NCBI GenBank assembly: GCA_947628215.1
Contig: CANQYZ010000010.1
Span: forward strand, 1-56,597
Direction of reading: 5' to 3'
Source of the DNA: an uncultured Clostridia bacterium
GTDB taxonomy: Bacteria > Bacillota > Clostridia > TANB77 > CAG-508
Length of the DNA: 56,597 bases
Position numbers and translations under genes: made by a program. Under the pieces are notes generated by a model. The model was not told the DNA's origin, made no database searches, and saw only the letters and a program-made list of their open reading frames with translations. Shown here in pieces: positions 48,804 through 55,855 of this stretch (positions are counted from its first letter, which is position 1; each line of letters opens with the position of its first letter).

Positions 48804-49685
48804 ATGGAAAAATCAAAAGTTTATTTTACAAAAAATATTACTAAGGAAAGTTTAATAAAAATTTACGAAACATTAGAAAAAAAGCTAAGTGGTAAAGTTG
48901 CTGTAAAAATTTCAACAGGAGAGCCAGGAGGACATAACTTTTTAAATCCAAATTTAATTAAAGATTTAGTATCTAAATTAGATGGAACTATTGTTGAATG
49001 TAATACTGCATATGCAGGAAGAAGAAACACAACTGAAGAACACTGGAAGGCTATTAAAGAACATGGATTTATGGATATTGCTAAAGTTGATATTATGGAT
49101 GAAGATGGAGATATGGCACTTCCAGTAAGAAATGGACTTCATTTAAAAGAAAATTATGTAGGAGATCATTTAGCCTCTTACAATTCAATGCTTATGCTTT
49201 CGCATTTTAAAGGACATGCTATGGGAGGATTTGGTGGAGCTCTTAAGAATATGTCAATTGGAGTTGCTTCTTCTGCTGGAAAAGCATGGATTCATACAGC
49301 AGGAAAAACTAGAATTCCAAGTGAGCTTTGGAGTAATGTTCCAGAGCAAGACTTTTTCTTAGAATCAATGGCAGAAGCTGATGAATCTGTAATAGATTAT
49401 ATGAAAGGAAATATCGTTTATATAAATGTTATAAATAATTTATCTGTTGATTGTGACTGTGATAGTAATCCTGAGCCTCCATGTATGAAAGACATAGGAA
49501 TTGCAGCGTCAATAGATCCAGTTGCAGTAGATAAAGCAAGTTTAGACTTTATATATAATTCTGATGACCCAGGAAGAGATCATTTCATAGAGAGAGTTGA
49601 GACAAGACATGGAATAAGAACAATAGAACATGCAGAAGAGCTTGGAATAGGAACAACAAATTATGAACTAATAAACATAGACTAG
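48804..49685 (+). CDS. DUF362 domain protein
   Basis: 293 aa. Recognised by GKVAVKISTGEPGGHNFLNP, TIVECNTAYAGRRN, and MLSHFKGHAMGGFGGALKNMSIGVASSAGK, typical of DUF362. The ferredoxin domain often fused to this family is absent. Members are linked to redox or metal-related processes but have no firmly assigned reaction. Start ATG behind AAGGGAGG. It lies 9 bases before the MBL gene, so they are probably co-transcribed. Confidence 0.82.
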   Translation: MEKSKVYFTKNITKESLIKIYETLEKKLSGKVAVKISTGEPGGHNFLNPNLIKDLVSKLDGTIVECNTAYAGRRNTTEEHWKAIKEHGFMDIAKVDIMDEDGDMALPVRNGLHLKENYVGDHLASYNSMLMLSHFKGHAMGGFGGALKNMSIGVASSAGKAWIHTAGKTRIPSELWSNVPEQDFFLESMAEADESVIDYMKGNIVYINVINNLSVDCDCDSNPEPPCMKDIGIAASIDPVAVDKASLDFIYNSDDPGRDHFIERVETRHGIRTIEHAEELGIGTTNYELINID

Positions 49686-49694
49686 GAGAATATA

Positions 49695-50567
49695 ATGGAA
49701 CTTAAAAAAGTAGGAGATAAGACATACTATATTGAAAATCCAACTAATATTGGTATATATAAGATTGATGACAAAAATGTATATTTAATAGATGCAGGAA
49801 ATGATAAAGATGCAGGAAAGAAAATATTAAAAATATTAGAAGAACAAGGCTTTGCTGTTAAAGGTATAATTAATACTCATTCAAATGCAGACCATATTGG
49901 AGGAAATAAAGTAATTCAGAATAGAACTGGATGTGAAATATTATCATCTAATATAGAAAGAGCATTTACTGAAAATCCAATATTAGAGCCTTCATTTTTA
50001 TATGGTGGATATCCGTCAAGTGATTTAAGAAATAAATTTTTAATGGCAAAAGAATCTAAAACAAAAAATATAGAAGAAAATTCTATAGAAGGATTAGAAT
50101 ATTTCCCATTAAAAGGCCATTTTTTTGATATGATTGGAATTAAAACTTCTGATGATGTTTACTTTTTAGCAGATTCTTTATTTAGCAAAGATACAATAGA
50201 AAAATATCATATATTCTTTATTTATGATGTAAGAGAATATTTAAACACACTAGAGTTTTTAAATACTTTAGATGGAAAATTATATATTCCTTCACATTCT
50301 GAAGCAACAGATAATATTAAATCACTAATCAATATAAATAAAAATAAAATATTTGATATTATTAATACTATATTAAATATTTTAAAAGATGAAAAATGTT
50401 TTGATGATATTTTAAAAGAGATTTTTGATAAATATAATTTAATTATGAACCAAAATCAATATGTATTAGTTGGAAGCACTATTAGATCATATATATCATA
50501 TTTAAAAGATGAAAATAAGGTTATTTCAGAAATAAAAGATAATAAAATGTATTATAAAGCAATTTAA
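49695..50567 (+). CDS. Metallo-beta-lactamase fold hydrolase
   Basis: 290 aa. The metal site is in INTHSNADHIGGNKVI (THxxADH variant) with LIDAGNDKD upstream, the LKGHFFDMIGI His and the FLADSLFS Asp further on, and IPSHSEATDN near the end. The substrate cannot be read from the sequence. It begins ATG behind AGGAGAA and is the second gene after DUF362. Confidence 0.85.
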   Translation: MELKKVGDKTYYIENPTNIGIYKIDDKNVYLIDAGNDKDAGKKILKILEEQGFAVKGIINTHSNADHIGGNKVIQNRTGCEILSSNIERAFTENPILEPSFLYGGYPSSDLRNKFLMAKESKTKNIEENSIEGLEYFPLKGHFFDMIGIKTSDDVYFLADSLFSKDTIEKYHIFFIYDVREYLNTLEFLNTLDGKLYIPSHSEATDNIKSLININKNKIFDIINTILNILKDEKCFDDILKEIFDKYNLIMNQNQYVLVGSTIRSYISYLKDENKVISEIKDNKMYYKAI

Positions 50568-50584
50568 ATAAAATAATAATAATT

Positions 50585-50624
50585 TAAAAATAGTCTAAAA
50601 TAGCAAACTTTAGGCTATTTTTTA
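50585..50624 (+). terminator. Terminator after the MBL gene
   Basis: Stem AAAATAGTCTAAA / TTTAGGCTATTTT (one G:U), followed by Ts. Confidence 0.8.
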
Positions 50625-50654
50625 TTGTAAATAGGATGCATGCTATGGTATAAT
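50625..50654 (+). promoter_or_regulatory. Promoter of NUDIX-uvrB unit
   Basis: TTGTAA (50625-50630), 18 bases, TATAAT (50649-50654). Probably drives NUDIX, uvrB and perhaps the HipA-like genes. Confidence 0.55.
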
Positions 50655-50697
50655 ATAAAAAGTTATAATTTAAATTAAAATATAAGAAGAGGAACAT

Positions 50698-51225
50698 ATG
50701 AACGCTAAAGAAGAAGTAGAATTATATGATGAAAATAGAAATAAACTTGGAAGAACAAAGGTGCGCTATAGAGACACTTTAGATAAAGGAGAGTTTATAA
50801 TAGCTACCCAGCTTACAATAATAAATTCAAAAAAAGAAATTTTAATTAGTCTAAGATCTAAAGAAAAAGATAAGTTTCCACTTATGTGGGAATGTAATGG
50901 TGGAGCTGTTAAAAAGGGTGAAAGTAGCATAGAAGGTCTTAAAAGAGAAATTTATGAAGAACTTGGTCTTAAAATAGATGAAAATGAAGTTGTATATTTA
51001 AGAACAGCTAGAAATTCATTTAGATTTAAAGATATGTATTTTTTATATAAAGATATTGATATAAATGAAATCGATTTTAAAGATGGAGAGTCAATTGATG
51101 TTAAATGGGTATCTATTGACGAATTTATTGATTTATTTAATAAGGGCAAAATGGTTCCATCTATAGATTTTAATAGAGAAGATTATGCTAAGTGCTTAGA
51201 GATTATAAAAGAAAGAAAGGAATAA
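50698..51225 (+). CDS. NUDIX hydrolase
   Basis: 175 aa. The NUDIX box GGAVKKGESSIEGLKREIYEELGL is complete (residues ~66-89) and binds Mg for pyrophosphate hydrolysis. N-terminal EVELYDENRNKLGRTKVR resembles isopentenyl-diphosphate isomerase-like or MutT-like NUDIX proteins. Substrate unknown. It lies 11 bases before uvrB. Confidence 0.88.
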   Translation: MNAKEEVELYDENRNKLGRTKVRYRDTLDKGEFIIATQLTIINSKKEILISLRSKEKDKFPLMWECNGGAVKKGESSIEGLKREIYEELGLKIDENEVVYLRTARNSFRFKDMYFLYKDIDINEIDFKDGESIDVKWVSIDEFIDLFNKGKMVPSIDFNREDYAKCLEIIKERKE

Positions 51226-51236
51226 ATAAAACAATA

Positions 51237-53206
51237 ATGTTTAAACTAGTATCAGAATATAAACCTACTGGTGATCAACCAGAAGCAATTGAATACTTGA
51301 GTAAACGGAATAGAAGAAGGTAAGAAATTTCAAACACTTCTTGGAGTAACAGGATCTGGTAAAACTTTTACTATGGCAAACGTAATTGCAAAAGTAAATA
51401 AGCCAACTCTTGTTTTAGCACATAATAAGACTTTAGCTCGGACAATTATATTCTGAATTTAAAGAATTCTTTCCTGAAAATGCAGTAGAATATTTTGTTT
51501 CATATTATGATTATTATCAACCAGAAGCATATATTGCCTCTTCTGATACATATATTGAAAAAGATGCATCAATTAATGATGAAATAGATAAACTTCGTCA
51601 TTCAGCAACCGCATCATTATTTGAAAGAAAAGATGTAATAATTGTAGCATCAGTATCATGCATATATGGACTTGGAGATCCGATTGATTATGAAAATATG
51701 ATAGTATCACTAAGACCACGGAATGGAAAAACCAAGAAATGAAATAATGAAAAAATTAATCACAATGCAATATACAAGAAATGAACTTGATTTTAAAAGA
51801 GGAACATTTAGAGCAAAAGGCGATGTTTTAGAAATATATCCATCAAATGAAGAAGAATCTGCAATTAGAGTTGAATACTGGGGAGATGAGATTGAAAAAA
51901 TATCAGAGATAAATCCACTTACACGGAAAAGTTATTGCATCTAGAAATCATATTATGATTTTCCCAAATTCACATTATGTTACAACTAAAGATAAGAGAG
52001 ATAGAGCAATTGAGACTATAGAAGAAGAACTAGAAGAAAGAATAAAATATTTTAAAGATAATGGAAAACTAATTGAGGCTCAAAGAATAGAAGAGAGAAC
52101 TAATTTTGATATTGAGATGTTAAAAGAAACTGGATTTTGTCAAGGAATAGAAAATTATTCGAGACATATAAGTGGAAGACCTGAAGGAAGCGCTCCTTAT
52201 ACATTATTTGATTATTTCCCAAAAGATTTTATGCTTATGATAGATGAGTCACATGCAACTATACCACAAGTAAGAGCAATGTATAATGGAGATAGAGCAA
52301 GAAAAGAATCATTAGTAAACTTTGGATTTAGACTTCCATCTGCATTTGATAATAGACCTCTTAAGTTTAATGAATTTGAGGATAGAATTAATCAATGTAT
52401 ATTTGTAAGTGCAACTCCTGCTGAATATGAAAAAGAACATTCTAAAGAAAATGTTGTAGAACAAATCATAAGACCTACTGGATTATTAGATCCTAAGATT
52501 GAAGTAAAACCTGTACAAAATCAAATAGATGATTTAATATCTAGAATAAATGAGAGAGTAGAAAAAGGTGAAAGAATATTAGTTACAACACTTACTAAAA
52601 AAATGGCAGAAGATTTAACATCATATTTAAGAAATATTGGAATAAAAGTAAGATATATGCACTCTGACATAAAAGCATTAGAGAGAATGGAAATAATAAG
52701 AGATTTAAGACTTCGGAGAATTTGATGTTTTAGTTGGAATAAATCTTTTAAGAGAAGGATTAGACATTCCAGAAGTTTCTTTAGTTGCAATATTAGATGC
52801 AGATAAAGAAGGATTCTTAAGATCAGAAAGATCTTTAATACAAACAATTGGACGTGCTGCAAGAAATACAGAAGGAAAAGTTATAATGTATGCAGATGAA
52901 CTTACAGAATCAATGGAAAAAGCAATATCAGAGACTAATAGAAGAAGAAAAATTCAGCAAGAATATAATGAAAAACATGGAATTACTCCAAAGACTATTA
53001 AAAAATCTGTAAGAGAGACAATTAAAGCAACAATTGTAGAAGATGTTTCTGCAAAATATGATATTGGAAAAGATGAATCTATTGATGATATTATAAATAA
53101 ACTTACAGATGAAATGCTTAAAGCTGCAGCAAATATGGAATTTGAAAAAGCTGCAGAACTAAGAGATAAGATTAAAGAGCTAGATAACATGAAAGAAGGC
53201 GGATAA
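51237..53206 (+). CDS. uvrB: Excinuclease ABC subunit UvrB, five CGG +1 sites
   Basis: Damage-verifying helicase of nucleotide excision repair. ATG 51237. The six segments are joined only by +1 shifts at CGG 51306, 51439, 51719, 51924 and 52714. Read this way it shows Walker [16 protein letters not shown], the beta-hairpin [63 protein letters not shown] and QTIGRAARN, with a C-terminal UVR motif ([16 protein letters not shown]). 654 aa after correction, the family's usual length. Unshifted products are only short fragments. Confidence 0.95.
51306..51309 (+). other. CGG +1 recoding site in uvrB (Gly24)
   Basis: AAA-CGG-A. The shift gives L-S-K-G-I-E-E-G-K-K leading into Walker A. Frame 0 stops at 51321-51323. 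Confidence 0.9.
51439..51442 (+). other. CGG +1 recoding site in uvrB (Gly68)
   Basis: GCT-CGG-A. The shift gives K-T-L-A-G-Q-L-Y-S-E-F. Frame 0 stops at 51454-51456. Confidence 0.9.
51719..51722 (+). other. CGG +1 recoding site in uvrB (Gly161)
   Basis: CCA-CGG-A. The shift gives L-R-P-G-M-E-K-P-R. Frame 0 stops at 51740-51742. Confidence 0.9.
51924..51927 (+). other. CGG +1 recoding site in uvrB (Gly229)
   Basis: ACA-CGG-A. The shift gives N-P-L-T-G-K-V-I-A-S. Frame 0 stops at 51942-51944. Confidence 0.9.
52714..52717 (+). other. CGG +1 recoding site in uvrB (Gly492)
   Basis: CTT-CGG-A. The shift gives [12 protein letters not shown], a very conserved UvrB helicase motif. Frame 0 stops at 52723-52725. 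Confidence 0.92.
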
Positions 53207-53211
53207 TATAT

Positions 53212-54291
53212 ATGAGCGAAGATGAAAGGCAATATAAATATAGATTTATAAATGCAAATATTCCGTTATTTTCTGCTTTAAGAGCAGTCAAAGCAGGAGA
53301 TGTTAAGGGAAAACTTGCACTAAGAAGAAATATAGAAGATGGCTATAGTAGTAGTGATCCAAAGATTGGTATTTTTAAGCCAATGCATGAATCATTAAAA
53401 AAGAGAAGAAGTCATAAAAAATATACATATGCGAACCATTATGGAGAATTTATTGGATATAAAATAGCAGAAAGTATTGGAATACCAGCATGTAAAGTTG
53501 AACTTGCAAAAAGAGATTATAGAAATCAATATAGTGGAAAAGTATCAGAAGTTGAAGGATGTATAAGCTATGTAGATTTAGAAGATGATGAAGAACTTGT
53601 AAATGGAATGACAATTGTTGAAATGTACAGAAGAGATGTACTTTCAAAAAGTAAACCAAGACAAGATTATAGTTATTCTAATAATAATATTGATGTGATT
53701 ATAGAGGCTACAAAATATTTTCTAGATCAAAAAACTTCTTTAACAAATGCTGAAAAACAAAAAATATGTGATGATATAATACAAATGGTTGTATTTGACT
53801 GTGCATTTGGAAATCCTGACAGAAATGATGAAAACTGGTCACTTAAAGTAAGAAGTTTTTATAAAGATAAAAGAGGACTATCTGATAAAGTAGAACTTTA
53901 TCCAATGTATGATAATGAAAAAATACTTGGGCTTATGGAAAGATTAGATTTAGTAGAAAAAATGACAGAAAAAAGTGATTCTGAAATTGAAATGTTTTCA
54001 GATATTGCACTTAATTCTAGAATGGGATTTGGAGAAGAAAATCAAAATGTTCCATATACTAAAATTTTAAAACATTTACTATCAAAATATCCTTCTCCTA
54101 CTAAAAAAGCAATTGATAAAGTACTTAAGCTTAAAGAAAGAGATTTAGAAGAGCTTTTAGATGAAACAGAAGGACTAAAAGAACCATATAAAGTGCTTGC
54201 TAAAAAGATTCATCAAATTAGAGTAAAAAATATAGTAAAAGTTATAGATGAATATTATACAGAAAAAAATAAATCTGGAATAGAAATTTAA
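53212..54291 (+). CDS. HipA-like kinase domain protein (first copy)
   Basis: 359 aa. Kinase-like landmarks are KIGIFKPMHES (candidate ATP-binding Lys), NHYGEFIGYKIAESIGIPACKVEL, the catalytic segment CAFGNPDRNDENWSLK (Asp-x-x-x-x-Asn of HipA-type kinases) and the metal-binding YPMYDNEKILGL. It lacks the N-terminal HipA region. Starts 5 bases after uvrB. It forms a three-gene group with the next two genes. No in-frame CGG. Target unknown. Confidence 0.7.
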   Translation: MSEDERQYKYRFINANIPLFSALRAVKAGDVKGKLALRRNIEDGYSSSDPKIGIFKPMHESLKKRRSHKKYTYANHYGEFIGYKIAESIGIPACKVELAKRDYRNQYSGKVSEVEGCISYVDLEDDEELVNGMTIVEMYRRDVLSKSKPRQDYSYSNNNIDVIIEATKYFLDQKTSLTNAEKQKICDDIIQMVVFDCAFGNPDRNDENWSLKVRSFYKDKRGLSDKVELYPMYDNEKILGLMERLDLVEKMTEKSDSEIEMFSDIALNSRMGFGEENQNVPYTKILKHLLSKYPSPTKKAIDKVLKLKERDLEELLDETEGLKEPYKVLAKKIHQIRVKNIVKVIDEYYTEKNKSGIEI

Positions 54292-54306
54292 AATAAGGAG
54301 ATAAAA

Positions 54307-54672
54307 ATGGATATATTATATTTAAAATGGAAAAGCCCAGAAAATGGTGAAAAGTACATAATCGGTGCACTTTGTAGAAAAGATGGAAAGTATTATTTTA
54401 AATTAAGTAAAGAGCATATTCAAAATGCAATAGAACATGGCTTTTCAGTTATAACACTTCCTTTTACAGATTTTGATAAAATATATGAAAGTGATGAACT
54501 ATTTTCTATATTTAAGATAAGAATTCCAAAATTTGATGAATATGATGAAGATGAAAAAGAAGAACTTTTAAAAGAACTTGGAATTAAAGAATTTGATGAG
54601 ATGGTTTATTTAGAGAAAACTAAAGGAGAATTATTTACAGATCATTTTATAGTAGAAAAGGAGAAAAACTAA
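54307..54672 (+). CDS. Small protein resembling the HipA N-terminal subdomain (HipS-like)
   Basis: 121 aa, soluble and acidic. The sequence MDILYLKWKSPENGEKYIIG, then YYFKLSKEHIQNAIEHGFSV, DFDKIYESDELFSIFKIRIP follows the layout of the HipA N-subdomain (strand with G-L/A, then YxSxxLFxxFxxR). In split HipBST systems this part is the separate HipS. Placed between two HipA-like kinase genes; resemblance is by eye only. Confidence 0.5.
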   Translation: MDILYLKWKSPENGEKYIIGALCRKDGKYYFKLSKEHIQNAIEHGFSVITLPFTDFDKIYESDELFSIFKIRIPKFDEYDEDEKEELLKELGIKEFDEMVYLEKTKGELFTDHFIVEKEKN

Positions 54673-54673
54673 G

Positions 54674-55732
54674 ATGTATAAATTTAAGAATATTGATAGC
54701 TTTAAACCTCTATATTATGAAAAACAAGGAATGTTAAAATTTAAACTTTGGTTTGAAAATAGAGCAAAATTTCTAGAATCCAAAAATAGATTTGAAAGAG
54801 GGCTTTTTAAACCAAGAAGAAAAGAATTTGGAAGATCATTTGATTTATTTTGTGGAAATCATTATGGTGAATTTGTAGGAAGCCTTCTTGCTAAAAAAAT
54901 TGGAATGGAAGCATGTAGAGTAGAATTAGTAAATGTAAATACAGAAAAAAATAAATATACAAAAGGGGATATTAAATTTAAAGAAGGTGCAATTAGCTAC
55001 AGTGATTTAAAAAGAAGTGAAGAGCCAATTTCAGGAAAAATTGCAATAGAAAGATTTAAAGATGGAAGACCAGAAGAATATGAAAGACTAGTAGCAAATA
55101 GTATATTACATGGTGCATCAAAAGAAAATCATAATAATATTGAAGTTATTTTAGCAGCAATTGAATATTTATTTACTAAAGAAGGAAAGTCAAAAGAGGA
55201 GATAGATAAAGCTAAAGATTATATGATTCAAATGTGTATATATGATTTAGCATTTGGAAATAACGATAGACATGATGAGAACTGGGGCATGGCACGTGAT
55301 ATTAAACTTAAAAGTTTACGTATGTATCCTGCATATGATAATGAAAGAGTACTTGGACTTTATGAAAATTTAGAGGTTATAAAAGCTTCAGTTTCAAGAG
55401 GTGATATTGAAAAAACATCAAGAGAAATATTAACATCTAGAATTGGAACTCCTGAAAATCCAAATATGATAGATTATGAGGAATTGCTTAAATATTTAGC
55501 TGAAAAATATCCTGAGCAATCTTTAAAATATATGAAGTCTATTGTAGATAATGTATCTGTAGAAGATGTAAATGATATATTATCAAGCTTAGAAGGACTT
55601 CCAAAAGAATATATAGAATTTGGAACAAAAATGTATCAAGATAGAAGAAAGACACTTGAAAAATATATAGAATATATAATGCAAAAAGGAAGCACAAAAG
55701 AAGAAATAACTGATGATCAAATAAGTTTATAA
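54674..55732 (+). CDS. HipA-like kinase domain protein (second copy)
   Basis: 352 aa, paralogue of the gene at 53212. Shared features: FKPRRKEFG, CGNHYGEFVGSLLAKKIGMEACRVEL, LAFGNNDRHDENWGMA (catalytic Asp/Asn) and YPAYDNERVLGLYENL. The ATG follows the preceding stop by one base (TAAGATG), so translation is probably coupled. Substrate unknown. A duplicated kinase with one N-subdomain-like partner is an unusual arrangement. Confidence 0.7.
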   Translation: MYKFKNIDSFKPLYYEKQGMLKFKLWFENRAKFLESKNRFERGLFKPRRKEFGRSFDLFCGNHYGEFVGSLLAKKIGMEACRVELVNVNTEKNKYTKGDIKFKEGAISYSDLKRSEEPISGKIAIERFKDGRPEEYERLVANSILHGASKENHNNIEVILAAIEYLFTKEGKSKEEIDKAKDYMIQMCIYDLAFGNNDRHDENWGMARDIKLKSLRMYPAYDNERVLGLYENLEVIKASVSRGDIEKTSREILTSRIGTPENPNMIDYEELLKYLAEKYPEQSLKYMKSIVDNVSVEDVNDILSSLEGLPKEYIEFGTKMYQDRRKTLEKYIEYIMQKGSTKEEITDDQISL

Positions 55733-55763
55733 ACAAAAACAAATTAAAAATAAAAAGAAGAAG

Positions 55764-55800
55764 ACACCTCGGGACTTTTGGTCCTTTGGTGCCTTTTTTC
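55764..55800. terminator. Terminator between the kinase cassette and purC
   Basis: Nested stem CACC...GGGAC-TTTTG-GTCCT...GGTG followed by CCTTTTTTC on the plus side and T-rich sequence on the minus side. Also where base composition begins to change. Confidence 0.65.
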
Positions 55801-55855
55801 TCCTTAATAAGAGTAAAGTTCTCTTCTTGTGGGTAGTGGAATTAAGATTCTTTAC

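Noticed and set aside
3881..53206. Split genes as pseudogenes
   Set aside because: They include holA, murB, clpX, pfkA and uvrB, with intact motifs on both sides and normal corrected length. Every break is the same in-frame CGG, and no stop or deletion decay is seen.
3881..53206. Sequencing or assembly indel errors
   Set aside because: The extra base is always C before an in-frame GGA/GGT Gly codon, never in another register, and homopolymers are not involved. Raw reads would still be the decisive check.
12465..53206. CGG simply reassigned to another amino acid (Trp, Gln, as in some low-GC bacteria)
   Set aside because: Reassignment alone would keep the frame; here the frame changes by +1 at each site.
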